Shown: positions 46,045 through 55,224, counted from the stretch's first letter. The stretch is DNA of 64,000 nt from Arthrobacter sp. KBS0702 (GCF_005937985.2 NZ_CP042172.1:124001-188000); one strand, 5' to 3'. The notes: generated by a model not told the origin, from the sequence alone. Made by a program: numbers and translations.

Positions 46045-46050
46045 ACGCTA
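46045..46050 (-). promoter_or_regulatory. -10 box of the leaderless conserved hypothetical gene
   Basis: TAGCGT on the minus strand is 6 nt before the ATG at 46036-46038. Confidence 0.55.
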
Positions 46051-46241
46051 CTCCTGTGCATTCCGGGAATCGAGCATGGATCTCCGCTGCGCGACGTCGG
46101 CGCAGCAGCCATGTGACGGCGGCGTGTCGGCCCGTGTGACAAAGGGCGCCTGCGTCTGGGGTACAGTGTTAACGTCCAGAAATGGAATGGGCCGACGTGT
46201 CTGTCAAGGGCGGATTTTTCGCTGTTGGTAGCTGTCGGCTG

Positions 46242-46314
46242 GGGCCTTTAGCTCAGTTGGTAGAGCATCGGACTTTTAATCCGTGGGTCGTGGGTTCGAT
46301 CCCCACAGGGCCCA
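46242..46314 (+). tRNA. tRNA-Lys (anticodon TTT)
   Basis: The 73-nt sequence folds as a complete cloverleaf: acceptor GGGCCTT paired with AGGGCCC (one T-G wobble), D arm GCTC/GAGC, anticodon stem TCGGA/TCCG(T) with loop CTTTTAA, and T arm GTGGG-TTCGATC-CCCAC. The anticodon TTT reads lysine AAA/AAG. CCA is not encoded; the discriminator is A. The terminator follows after 19 nt. Confidence 0.97.
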
Positions 46315-46333
46315 CTCTTTTAGCGAAGAGTGG

Positions 46334-46375
46334 AAAAACCCCCGGCCTCCTGGCGACAGGAAGCCGGGGGTTTTT
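46334..46375 (+). terminator. Terminator after tRNA-Lys
   Basis: 19-nt arms (46334-46352 and 46357-46375) pair with a single mismatch around a 4-nt loop, ending in TTTTT on the plus strand and AAAAA on the other side. It can therefore stop transcription from both directions, including the operon converging from the right. Confidence 0.9.
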
Positions 46376-46402
46376 GTGCGTCCCGGACCGGAGCGGGGGA
46401 CG

Positions 46403-47257
46403 CTAATGTTCGACGGCCTTGGGGGTCTGCCCGTAGATGTCGGGACTGACCTCGTAGCCGTGGCGGTCCTGCGCCTTCGCCCGGTCGTTGACGCGGGCCA
46501 GGTCCCCCGCGTCCAGCTTGACCGTCTTGTCAAGGTTCAGGACTTCCTGGCTGTCCCCGCCGGAGGCGGTTACTTTGTAGCTTCCGACGCCGGAACGGTA
46601 GTACTTCTGCTGGTGGCCGGCAGCCGCGCCGTCGAGCGGGTTGAACTCGTCGATCTTCACCGTTGAACCTTTGCGCTCCACCACCTGCGCGCAATCGAGG
46701 AAGTCAATCGAGGGTGCCGACGCCTGCGTGTAGGCGTCCGTTCCTTCCCGGGGATGGGCCTGCATCGCGATGCCGCCGTGCGCGTCGTCCAGGCCCGAGA
46801 TGAAGGTGTTGGGGGCGCCGGTGAACTTGCCGGCGTCGAACTCCTCCGGATACTCACCGAGCAGCCAGACGTCGCCGTGCCGGTTCTGGGCGAAGAATGC
46901 CAGCTCCGACTCCGCGAGGACCCCGTCGGAGTAATCCCTGTCCCACAGGACCACGGTCCGCACGCCGTCGATCTTCTTGGTCAGCCCGGTCACGATGGAC
47001 ACCACGCGGTGTTCGTGGGTCTCCGGCGTTCCGGAGCTGAGGTCTGTGACGGTGCCGGAGAATTCGGACCTCGTACCCGGTTCCATGGGTAGCCATTTGT
47101 TGTCGATCTCGGGGTGCGAGGGAAAGTCCGCGGCCTTGACATCGGGCATCGAGCCCGGCCCGCAGTCGGCCGTTCCGGCCACGGCGGGGCTCCCGGTCAG
47201 AAACGACATCGGGAGGGCGATGAGGCACGCTAATGCGGCGCGTTGCTTACTAAACAT
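46403..47257 (-). CDS. Secreted protein of unknown function, last gene of the RND operon
   Basis: The 284-residue protein has a Sec signal peptide (hydrophobic about residues 7-27, likely cleaved near VAG-28). Mature segments such as WLPMEPGTRSEFSGTV, VVLWDRDYSDGVLAESELAFFAQN and GDVWLLGEYPEEFD suggest a beta-rich soluble domain. Two cysteines occur in the mature part. I do not recognise the family. The ATG at 47257 has GAGGA 9 nt upstream, and the gene begins 44 nt after the RND pump gene, so it is co-transcribed and may act with it extracellularly. Confidence 0.75.
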   Translation of the reverse strand: MFSKQRAALACLIALPMSFLTGSPAVAGTADCGPGSMPDVKAADFPSHPEIDNKWLPMEPGTRSEFSGTVTDLSSGTPETHEHRVVSIVTGLTKKIDGVRTVVLWDRDYSDGVLAESELAFFAQNRHGDVWLLGEYPEEFDAGKFTGAPNTFISGLDDAHGGIAMQAHPREGTDAYTQASAPSIDFLDCAQVVERKGSTVKIDEFNPLDGAAAGHQQKYYRSGVGSYKVTASGGDSQEVLNLDKTVKLDAGDLARVNDRAKAQDRHGYEVSPDIYGQTPKAVEH

Positions 47258-47301
47258 CGATCTGTCCTCTTCTTTGTGGGGAATCGCCGGGGGGTCGGGT
47301 A

Positions 47302-50300
47302 CTAAGCGGCGGCCTCTGGCATGGCGGCCAGACGTTCCTTCTTCGATTTGGCGAAACGGAGATAGAGCGACGGCACAATAAACAGGTTGAGCAGGGTTGA
47401 AGTGACCAGGCCGCCGAGGATGACGACGGCCATGGGGTGTTCGATTTCGTGGCCCGGAACGGCTCCCATCACCACGAGCGGCACCAGGGCCAGCCCGGTG
47501 GCCAGTGTGGTCATGAGGATGGGCGAGAGCCGTTCCCCGGCTCCGCGGAGCACAAGGGCACGGCCGAAAGCCTGGCCCTCGTTCTTTTCCAGGTGTTGGC
47601 AGTGGTTGATGAGCAGGATGCCGTTCCGCGCCGCGATCCCCATCACCGTCAGGAACCCGACCACCGATCCCAGCGACAGGACCCCGCCCGAGATGTAGGC
47701 GGCCATCACCCCGCCGACCAGGGCGATCGGCAGCGTCAACAGCGAGAGGAATGCCAGCCGCCAACTGCGGAAGGAGGTCTGCAGCAGCAGCAGGATCAGG
47801 GCAAGGGCCGCCAGCGCAAAGATCATGAGGCGGTTCGTCGCGGCCTCGCGCTCGGTGAACTCACCCAGCAACTGGACGCTGTAGCCGGGCGGCAGCTCCA
47901 GGGCGGCCAGCCGGTCCTGCAATTGGCCAACCACCACCCCCATGTCTGCGCCCTTGTCGAGGAACGATCCCACTTCCACCCGGCGGGATCCGTTGGTGCG
48001 GTCGATCTGGTTCGGCGTCGCCTGGAGTTTGACGGCTGCGACGTCGGCCAGCCGGACCCGCTGTCCGCCGGGGGTATCGATCGGCAGGTCCTCGATGCTG
48101 GTCACGCTGGAGCGGGTCGCCGGGGTGCTCCAGACCTGGACGTCGTAGGCCCGACCGTCCCGGAAGACGTCCCCGACCTCTTCGCCGGCCACCAGTGTCG
48201 CCGCTGCCCGCCGCACATCCCCGGGCTTGAGCCCGTACTTCTGCGCGGCGGCCAGATCCACCGTGACGGTAATCTGCGGGACCTCCACCTCGAGGGACAC
48301 GTGGGCTTCATCGGTGCCCGGAATGTCATCCAGGACCTTCTTGACCCGCTGCGCCTGTTCCCGCAGCACAGTGAGGTCGTCACCGAACACGCGGACCAGG
48401 ATCGGCTCGCTGGCCCCGGTCAGGACCTCCTCGATCCGCTCCTTCAGGTAGGTCTGGACGTCGCGGTGAAGCCCCGGGTAGCCGTCCACGACTTCCTGGA
48501 CGGCAGCCAGCGTCTCGTCGTAGTTGGCATGGCGGTCGATGCTGATCCAATGCTCGCCGGCGTTGACGCCCACGATCTCGTCGGCCGCGAACGCCTGCCC
48601 GATATGCGTGCCGCAGTTCAGGACGCCGGGCACTTTGAGGAACTCCGCACACCCGCGCTGCGAGATCCGGTATTCCTCCTCCGCCGACGTTCCCGGCTGC
48701 GAGATCCAGTGCATCAGGAAGTCCCGCTCCTTAAACGTCGGGAACAGCGACGAGCCCATCAGCGGGGTAATCGCCAAGCCCACGGCGGCGAGGGCGGCGA
48801 AGCCGGCATAGCCATAGCGGGGACGGTTCATGACCCGGGACAGCACGGCGTGGTAGCCGCGCTTCAACACCCGGACCAGCGGGGGGTCCCGCTCTTCCAA
48901 CTTTGCGTTCCCCAGCAGGATGAGGGCCAAAGCCGGCGTCACGGTCAGGGCCACCAGCATGGAGGCGAGGACGGCCAGGGTGTAGGTGATGGCCAGCGGC
49001 CGGAAGAAGACGCCGGTCAGCCCGTCCAGGAAGAAGATCGGCACGGCGGCGACCACAATGATCAGCGTCGCGTACACGATCGGACTTCGCATCTCGAGGG
49101 AAGCCTTCAGGACCACGGAAGCGGCCGACGCGTCGCTGCCCCGGGCGCGGTGCTGCCGCAGCCTGCGCATGATGTTTTCGACGTCGATGATCGCGTCGTC
49201 CACCACCACGCCGACGGCAATGACCAGCCCGGCCAGGACCATGGTGTTGATCGAACTGGCGGTGAAATAGAGGACCAGGGCCGCCGTGAGCAGCGAGAGC
49301 GGTATGGCAATCAGGCTGATCAGGGCGGTACGCCATTGGAAGAGGAAGGCGCCGAGAATCAGGACGACGAGCAGGCAGCCCAACAGCAGGGCGGTGCTGA
49401 GGTTGGAGATGGACTCCTCGACAAAGCTCGCCGGACGGAAGATGGTGGTGTCAAAGCTGATCCCGCTCATCCCGGGCTGGAGCTCCTTCAGGGCTTCCTC
49501 CACGCCCTTGGTCACGTCCAGGGTGTTGCCCCACGGCAGCTTCTCGACGATCAGCATGAGCCCGTGGCCGTTATTGATGACGGCATCCCCAATCAGCGGC
49601 TGGTGGTCCTCGACCACCTGGGCGACGTCGCCCAGATGCAGTGCCACACCGTCCTTCTCCCGGATGGTGACCTGGGCCAGGTCGGCAGGCGTCTGGATCG
49701 GCTGGACGTGGCGGACCCCCATTCTCTGGGTCGGGCTGTCGATGAAGCCGCCCGTACCGATGAACCGTCCCGGGGAATACTTCAGCAGCCCGGCGTCGAG
49801 GGCTCCTGCCGTGACCTCCATGACCTGGTTGAGTGAGACGTTTTGAGCCTTGAGCTTGTCCGGTTCCACCTGCACCTGCAGCATCTGGAGGCGTTCGCCC
49901 CAGATGGCTACATTGGCCACCCCCGGAACCCGGAGCAGCCGTGCCCGGATGGTCCAGTAGGACAGCATCGACATCTCGATCAGGGACCGGTCCGCGGAGG
50001 TCATGCCGATCTTCATCACCCGGCTCGTGGCAGACAGCGGCTGCAGCATCACCGGCGGGGCCGCCCAGGTGGGCAGCGCCGCCGTCACGGCAGCCATCCG
50101 CTCCGACACCAGCTGGCGGGCGTTGAGCAGTTCCGTTCCCTGGTGGAAGATCAGCACGATCGAGGACAGCTGCGGCACCGACTTGGACCGCAGCTCATCC
50201 AGGCCCGGCATGCCGCCCACCGCCGCCTCGATCGGGACGCTGACCAGCTGCTCGACTTCCTCCGCGGTCAATCCCAGGCAGGCGGTCTGGATTTCCACCC

Positions 50301-50433
50301 GGGGAGGGGCGAATTCGGGGAAGACATCCACTGATGCGGAGCCCAGCTGCAGCGAGCCGAGCAACATGACCGCGCAGGCCAAGGCCACGACGATGGTTCT
50401 GAACCTCAGGCTGATGCCGATGAGCCAGCGCAT
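47302..50433 (-). CDS. RND efflux pump, CusA/CzcA-like (pump 1)
   Basis: The 1043-residue inner-membrane protein has the full RND layout: a first helix, a large periplasm-type loop (about residues 35-330), six helices, a second loop and six helices. VDVFPEFAPPRVEIQT in the N-terminal region and VVVDDAIIDVENIMRR in TM4 (with the Asp-Asp pair of the proton relay) mark a metal/solute-efflux type. The ATG at 50433 lies 1 nt after the stop of the adaptor-like lipoprotein. Proton-driven export is inferred; the substrate is unknown. Confidence 0.9.
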   Translation of the reverse strand: MRWLIGISLRFRTIVVALACAVMLLGSLQLGSASVDVFPEFAPPRVEIQTACLGLTAEEVEQLVSVPIEAAVGGMPGLDELRSKSVPQLSSIVLIFHQGTELLNARQLVSERMAAVTAALPTWAAPPVMLQPLSATSRVMKIGMTSADRSLIEMSMLSYWTIRARLLRVPGVANVAIWGERLQMLQVQVEPDKLKAQNVSLNQVMEVTAGALDAGLLKYSPGRFIGTGGFIDSPTQRMGVRHVQPIQTPADLAQVTIREKDGVALHLGDVAQVVEDHQPLIGDAVINNGHGLMLIVEKLPWGNTLDVTKGVEEALKELQPGMSGISFDTTIFRPASFVEESISNLSTALLLGCLLVVLILGAFLFQWRTALISLIAIPLSLLTAALVLYFTASSINTMVLAGLVIAVGVVVDDAIIDVENIMRRLRQHRARGSDASAASVVLKASLEMRSPIVYATLIIVVAAVPIFFLDGLTGVFFRPLAITYTLAVLASMLVALTVTPALALILLGNAKLEERDPPLVRVLKRGYHAVLSRVMNRPRYGYAGFAALAAVGLAITPLMGSSLFPTFKERDFLMHWISQPGTSAEEEYRISQRGCAEFLKVPGVLNCGTHIGQAFAADEIVGVNAGEHWISIDRHANYDETLAAVQEVVDGYPGLHRDVQTYLKERIEEVLTGASEPILVRVFGDDLTVLREQAQRVKKVLDDIPGTDEAHVSLEVEVPQITVTVDLAAAQKYGLKPGDVRRAAATLVAGEEVGDVFRDGRAYDVQVWSTPATRSSVTSIEDLPIDTPGGQRVRLADVAAVKLQATPNQIDRTNGSRRVEVGSFLDKGADMGVVVGQLQDRLAALELPPGYSVQLLGEFTEREAATNRLMIFALAALALILLLLQTSFRSWRLAFLSLLTLPIALVGGVMAAYISGGVLSLGSVVGFLTVMGIAARNGILLINHCQHLEKNEGQAFGRALVLRGAGERLSPILMTTLATGLALVPLVVMGAVPGHEIEHPMAVVILGGLVTSTLLNLFIVPSLYLRFAKSKKERLAAMPEAAA

Positions 50434-50434
50434 G

Positions 50435-50890
50435 TCAGTGCGCCGTATCGAATTCTGCGCCGTACAGTTCCTCGGCTCCCGTGGTGACCACCACGGTGCC
50501 GGCGGCAGGACCGTCACTCAGCAGCGCGACGGCGCCGTTGATCCGCTCGACGGTGACGGCCTGGCGGACGTAGACCCGGGCCTCGGGGTTCGTGTAGACC
50601 CAGGTCTTGCCGGTGCTGTCGTACAGGATGGCCCAGTAGGAGACGCTCAGTTTCCCGGTCTGCGGATCCGTGGCTGTGGCATCCGTTTTGAGGCCGACCC
50701 GCTCGACGGCGCGCTCGGTCAGGGTGATGCGGTGCAGATCCGTTCCCGGAACCTCCGCGAGGACGGCGGGGTCGCCGTTGGCCGGGGCGGCCTCCTCGAT
50801 CTGGGCGCAGCCTGCGGCACCAAGGGCCAGGACGGCGGCAATGACCAGGCCGGCCAGCGTGCGGCGCCGTGGCGAAGGGATCGGGTTCAT
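50435..50890 (-). CDS. Mini periplasmic-adaptor-like lipoprotein of the RND operon
   Basis: The 151-residue protein has a signal peptide with lipobox-like AAGC (about residue 26). The mature part matches only the C-terminal end of RND membrane-fusion proteins (CusB/CzcB type): TWVYTNPEARVYVRQAVTVER and GPAAGTVVVTTGAEELYGAEF. The coiled-coil hairpin and lipoyl domains needed to reach an outer-membrane channel are absent. Its ATG overlaps the stop of pump 2 (ATGA) and its stop is 1 nt before pump 1, so the three are coupled. Confidence 0.8.
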   Translation of the reverse strand: MNPIPSPRRRTLAGLVIAAVLALGAAGCAQIEEAAPANGDPAVLAEVPGTDLHRITLTERAVERVGLKTDATATDPQTGKLSVSYWAILYDSTGKTWVYTNPEARVYVRQAVTVERINGAVALLSDGPAAGTVVVTTGAEELYGAEFDTAH

Positions 50891-53800
50891 GACGCATCCT
50901 GACTTTCGGTCCGGCCAAGGGAACCGCTGCCGGCGAGGGGGCTCAGTGCTTCTTTCGGCTGGAACCGGAGCAGGACGGCGGGCATAACGAACAGCATGAA
51001 GAGGGTCGTCGTCAGCAACCCGCCCCAGATGATCACGGCGAGCGGCAGGATGATCTCCGTGCCGGTCACACCGCCGAAGAAGACCAGCGGCAGCAGGACC
51101 ACGGCGGTCATCACGGACGTCATGAGGGTGGGTCCCAGCCGTTCCCGTGCGCCCCGAAGCACCAGATCCGGCCACGACGCCGTGCTGTCCTCGGCCCGCA
51201 GGCTCCGGACCAGGCCCAGCAGCAGCAAGGCGCCGCGGGCGGCGATGCCCAGGACGGCCGCGAAGGCGACAAGCGAAATCAGCGAATTGACGGAGCCTGT
51301 GGCCTGGGCGGCCAGCACTCCGCCGGACAGGGACAGGATCAGGCCCAGGAAGATCATGGCGGCGAGCTTCCAGCCTCCGGCTGCCGTCTGCAGCAGCACC
51401 AGCACGCCGGCCGCCGCAATGGCGGCCAGGAGCCACAGCCACTGATAGTTGCCCTGCAGCTGCGCGTACTGGGCCAGGACCTCGGCGTGGTAGGCGAGCG
51501 GGAACTGCATCTGCTGCAGGCTCTTGTTGACGTCCTGCTGCACATCGCTGACGGAACGGCCCTGGATGTCCGCCTTCACGTCGATGCGCCGTGAGGTGTC
51601 GTCATGCAGGATGGCGGCTTCATTGCCCACCATCGTGACTTGGGCAACGTCGCCGAGGCGGACGTGGCCGCCGTTGGGGGTGTCGATGATCAGGTCACGG
51701 ACGCTGTCGAGGCTGTTCCGCGTGGACGCCGCCCCCTTCACGATCACCGAGAAGACCTTCTGCTGCTCGTAGAGGTTTCCGACTTCGATGCCCTGCAGCA
51801 GCGCCGCTGCCGCGCGTCGGACATCGCCGGGAACGATGCTGGCTTTCTGCGCTGCGGCGAGGTCCACCTTGACCTCTGCGATCGGCTGTTCCACCGGGGC
51901 ATCCACGTGGGGGTTCACGACGCCCGCGGTGTGCTCCAGGATCCGTTGCACCTCTGCCGCCTTCTGCCGCAGGACCGCAGTGTCGAGGCCGTAGACCCGA
52001 ACCCCGAAGCCGCTGTCGCCGGCCTCGCGGATCTGGTCGATGCGCTCCTGCGGGTAGGTCGATACCTTGCTGGTCAGGCCGGGGTACCCGGCAACGACCT
52101 GCCCGATGGCGGCCGCAGTGTCGGCGTAGGACGCGTCCGGGGCAACGGTGACCCACAGCTCACCGGAACTGACGTCGCCGACCTGGTCCGAGGTGACCGC
52201 GCGGCCGACGTGTCCGCCCACGTTGGCGACCCCCGGGAGGGCGCGCAGTTCGCCGGCGGCGGCTTCCGTGATCCGGCTCATTTCCTGGTCCGAGGTTCCG
52301 GCCATCGCGCTCCAGTGCACGACGAGGGTCTTGTCGGCCAGGACGGGCACCACGGGACGTGACCCGGCCAGCTGGGGTGCCAGGGCAAGGCCGGCCAGCG
52401 CCACCACAGCGGCGGCGGCGAAGACCCACCGGCTCTTTGCGGTCACGCGGGACACGAGACCGTCGTAACCGCCCTCAAACCGGGCCAGGGCGCGGCGTTC
52501 CGGGCGGGGCGCGGACCCTGCGGGCAGGTAGTAGGCCAGCGCTGTCGTGACCGTGAGCGCCACGACCATGGCGATGACCAGGGCCAAGAGATAGTTCAGG
52601 ACAAGCGGGCCGAACAGCGCCCCGTTTTCGCCGGCCACAAAGAACGCCGGAATGACGGCCAGCGCCATGATCATCAGCGAGTAGAGCATCGGCGTGCGTA
52701 CCGACCGCATGGCCTCAGGGATCAGGGCTTCCCTCCACTCTCTGCCCCGGGGGCCGGGGCCGGCGGGAATCCTGTTGGCCCTGGCGAGGCCGTTGAGGTC
52801 CTCGGCGACGTCGCCCACGATGACGGCCAGGGCCAGGACCATCCCGGCGAGGACCATCGTGTTCATTCCGGCGCCGCGCACGTAGAGCAGCAGGGCAGCC
52901 GCGGACAGCGACACCGGAATGGTGATCAGGCTGATGACGGCGGTGCGCCACGAGCGGAAGAACGCACCGAAGATGGCCACGATCAGCACGAGGGTGATCA
53001 GCAGGGCGATGCCGAGGGTACCGACTTCCTCCTGGATGAAGGACGCCTGCCGGTAGACGGTGCTATCGATCTTGACGCCCGGCAAGCCGGGCTGGAGGGC
53101 TTTGAGGGCCTCATCGACGCCCTTCGTCACGGCCATCGTGTTGGTCTCGGGGAACTTCTCGATGACCAGCAGCAGCTCGGCTTCCTTGCTCAGGAGGGCA
53201 TCGCCGATCAGCGGCTGGTGGTCGGTTTCGACCGTGGCGACGTCCTTCAGGAGGAGCTTGCCGTTGGGCCCCTCGATGGGAATCTGGCCCAGGTCCTGGG
53301 GGGAGGCGATCGGCAGGACGTGCTGGACGCCGATCCGCTGGTGCCCGGTTTCGAAGAAGCCGCCCGTGCCGGGGGTGGAGGCCTCGAGGTAGCTCAGGGG
53401 CGATACCCAGACGGAATTGCCGGTGGTCTTGATGACTTCGTCCAGCGTCACACCCTTGGCTGCCAGCTGTGCCGGGTCAACCAGGACCTGCAGCTGCTGG
53501 TCGCGCTGGCCCCAGATGGCCACGTTGGCGACGCCGGGCACGGAAAGCAGCCCGGGCTTCATGGTCCAGCGGGCCAGCACCGACATGTCGATGGCCGACA
53601 TGTCGGTGGAGGTCAGCCGGATCATCATGACCCGGCTGGTCGATGAGAGCGGCTGCATGAGCACGGGTGCTGCCGACACGTTTGGAAGCGCGCGGGCCTG
53701 GGTCAGCCGCTCCGAGACCAGCTGGCGCGCGCGGAACAGGTCCGTGCCGGGCTTGAAGACCATCTGGATCGAGGACAGGCCCGGGACGGACTTGGAGCGG

Positions 53801-54048
53801 ATTGCCTCCACCCACGCCACGCCGTTGAGCAGGTCGGCCTCCATCGGCGAGGTGATCAGCTGTTCGACTTCCGCCGCCGACAGGCCGAGGGCCTCGGTCT
53901 GGATCTCCACCTGGGGCGGGGCGAATTCGGGGAATGCGTCCACTGCCATGCCCGGCAGGGTCGTGAGTCCAAAAGCGAGGATCCCGGCGGCCACGGCCAG
54001 CACCAGCAACCGGAACTGCAGAACCAGGCGCAGCATCGCGGCCATCAT
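50887..54048 (-). CDS. RND efflux pump-like protein (pump 2, degenerate proton-relay motif)
   Basis: The 1053-residue RND protein is paralogous to pump 1: VDAFPEFAPPQVEIQTEALGL aligns with the same N-terminal segment there, and both loops and 12 helices are present. In TM4 the motif reads VIVGDVAEDLNG, where pump 1 has VVVDDAIIDVEN, so one Asp is Gly and the Glu is Asn. This suggests it may not conduct protons alone and might pair with pump 1. The ATG at 54048 has GAGG upstream. It is the first gene of the operon. Confidence 0.88.
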   Translation of the reverse strand: MMAAMLRLVLQFRLLVLAVAAGILAFGLTTLPGMAVDAFPEFAPPQVEIQTEALGLSAAEVEQLITSPMEADLLNGVAWVEAIRSKSVPGLSSIQMVFKPGTDLFRARQLVSERLTQARALPNVSAAPVLMQPLSSTSRVMMIRLTSTDMSAIDMSVLARWTMKPGLLSVPGVANVAIWGQRDQQLQVLVDPAQLAAKGVTLDEVIKTTGNSVWVSPLSYLEASTPGTGGFFETGHQRIGVQHVLPIASPQDLGQIPIEGPNGKLLLKDVATVETDHQPLIGDALLSKEAELLLVIEKFPETNTMAVTKGVDEALKALQPGLPGVKIDSTVYRQASFIQEEVGTLGIALLITLVLIVAIFGAFFRSWRTAVISLITIPVSLSAAALLLYVRGAGMNTMVLAGMVLALAVIVGDVAEDLNGLARANRIPAGPGPRGREWREALIPEAMRSVRTPMLYSLMIMALAVIPAFFVAGENGALFGPLVLNYLLALVIAMVVALTVTTALAYYLPAGSAPRPERRALARFEGGYDGLVSRVTAKSRWVFAAAAVVALAGLALAPQLAGSRPVVPVLADKTLVVHWSAMAGTSDQEMSRITEAAAGELRALPGVANVGGHVGRAVTSDQVGDVSSGELWVTVAPDASYADTAAAIGQVVAGYPGLTSKVSTYPQERIDQIREAGDSGFGVRVYGLDTAVLRQKAAEVQRILEHTAGVVNPHVDAPVEQPIAEVKVDLAAAQKASIVPGDVRRAAAALLQGIEVGNLYEQQKVFSVIVKGAASTRNSLDSVRDLIIDTPNGGHVRLGDVAQVTMVGNEAAILHDDTSRRIDVKADIQGRSVSDVQQDVNKSLQQMQFPLAYHAEVLAQYAQLQGNYQWLWLLAAIAAAGVLVLLQTAAGGWKLAAMIFLGLILSLSGGVLAAQATGSVNSLISLVAFAAVLGIAARGALLLLGLVRSLRAEDSTASWPDLVLRGARERLGPTLMTSVMTAVVLLPLVFFGGVTGTEIILPLAVIIWGGLLTTTLFMLFVMPAVLLRFQPKEALSPLAGSGSLGRTESQDAS

Positions 54049-54241
54049 GGCCGGGACCTCACTGCGGTGTTGTCGCTGCGGGGACCTGCGTCGGGATCGA
54101 CTCCCGGAAAGGGCCCCTCAAATGAACTTTCGAACGGTTGCCTGTCCACGGCGCGGCTCCTAGTGCCACAGCGCCCCAGCGTCGTCTAGGCAAAATGATG
54201 GCCCTAGGGGAGACCACCGTCAATGGCCTTAGACAACTTTC

Positions 54242-54269
54242 CAATTGATGGAGTCAATGCCATCCATTG
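54242..54269. promoter_or_regulatory. Candidate MarR operator between the RND operon and marR
   Basis: CAATTGATGG (54242-54251) and CCATCCATTG (54260-54269) form a 10-bp inverted repeat with one mismatch and an 8-nt spacer. It lies in the divergent gap and overlaps a TTGACT on the minus strand. This is the expected place for a repressor site controlling both directions. Confidence 0.5.
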
Positions 54270-54295
54270 CAAGTTCGTCTAGTAATAAGTCAGGC

Positions 54296-54301
54296 TAGGA
54301 T
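54296..54301 (+). promoter_or_regulatory. -10 box of the leaderless marR mRNA
   Basis: TAGGAT is exactly 6 nt before the ATG at 54308. Confidence 0.6.
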
Positions 54302-54307
54302 TGACGG

Positions 54308-54811
54308 ATGAACTCCGACAGCGCCTCCAGCTCAGGGTACTGGTACGGTCCCGACGAGCGCCTAGATGCCCCGGCGGCCGTGCTGCACGCCTTGAGGAGC
54401 TACCGGGCCGCCGAGGTGGCCACCCGCCGTTCCACCCGGGACTCCATGGGCATGGGCGAGACGGACCTGCTGGCATTGCGGTACCTGCTGCGTGCCCAGG
54501 CCACGGGGGAGCGGGTCGGGCCGAAAGACCTCAGCCGCACCCTGGGCATCACCACGGCCTCCACCACCTCCCTGATTGACCGGCTCGTCGGGAGCGGCCA
54601 CGTCCGCCGCGAGCCGCACCCCACGGACCGGCGCTCCCTAGTGATCGTCCCGACCGCCGTCACCGACTCCGAGGTCCGCGCCACCCTTGGTGAAATGCAC
54701 CGCCGGATGCTGGCCGTTGCCGAGTTGTTGAGCGCCGAGGAAAGCCGCATCATCGTGGGCTTCCTCCGCCGCATGACCGAAGCCCTCGACGGGCAGTCGG
54801 AACACCCCTGA
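54308..54811 (+). CDS. MarR family transcriptional regulator
   Basis: The 167-residue protein has a winged helix-turn-helix (GPKDLSRTLGITTASTTSLIDRLVGSGHVRREPHPTDRRS, about residues 80-120) with the typical wing ending DRRSLVI, flanked by dimerisation helices. It is divergent from the RND operon, which it probably represses. Two candidate regulatory features lie between: the 10-bp inverted repeat and a TAGGAT -10 box that gives a leaderless transcript. The ligand is unknown. Confidence 0.9.
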   Translation: MNSDSASSSGYWYGPDERLDAPAAVLHALRSYRAAEVATRRSTRDSMGMGETDLLALRYLLRAQATGERVGPKDLSRTLGITTASTTSLIDRLVGSGHVRREPHPTDRRSLVIVPTAVTDSEVRATLGEMHRRMLAVAELLSAEESRIIVGFLRRMTEALDGQSEHP

Positions 54812-54921
54812 GCCCGCCGCGCAGGACGGTGCACAAGTATCTAGCCTCGACAACTAGCTAGTCCGGCTAGTGATATGTATGCTTACTACTTGTGTCAGAT
54901 AATCGTGTGCGTGGAGGAGTC

Positions 54922-55224
54922 GTGACTGAGTTGTTGACGATCACCGGAACCCCGGGAGCCGGTGCGGCCCCCTTGGCTGCGCCCCGGTCACCCGCAGAGC
55001 CGGGCGCCGTCGCGCCCGCGCTGCCCCTGAATACGGCGAGCCCTGCGCCCAGCCATTGCGGTACGCCGATGGAGTGGACGGCGCCGGTGCGGGACGCCAT
55101 GTCCGTTTATTCGTTCGACGCCGGCAACGGCTCCGCCGACCTTCCGCCCGTGTGGCGCTGCTCCTGCGGATTCCAGCTCGATGGCATCGTCCATACCTCC
55201 AACGCGCTGCTCGCACTTTCGTGA
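54922..55224 (+). CDS. Small protein with a zinc-ribbon-like motif, coupled to a kinase
   Basis: The 100-residue protein has an Ala/Pro-rich N-terminal half and a C-terminal half with HCGTPMEW and WRCSCGFQLDG, where two Cys-x-Cys/Gly knuckles could hold zinc. GTG start at 54922 with GGAGGAG 5 nt upstream. Its TGA stop overlaps the kinase GTG start (GTGA at 55221-55224), so the two proteins are made together. It may be a partner or substrate of the kinase. Family not recognised. Confidence 0.7.
   Translation: MTELLTITGTPGAGAAPLAAPRSPAEPGAVAPALPLNTASPAPSHCGTPMEWTAPVRDAMSVYSFDAGNGSADLPPVWRCSCGFQLDGIVHTSNALLALS

Noticed and set aside
46242-46375. tRNA-Lys as an integration site for a mobile element
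   Set aside because: No integrase, no duplicated tRNA 3' end and no phage or transposon genes lie on either side.
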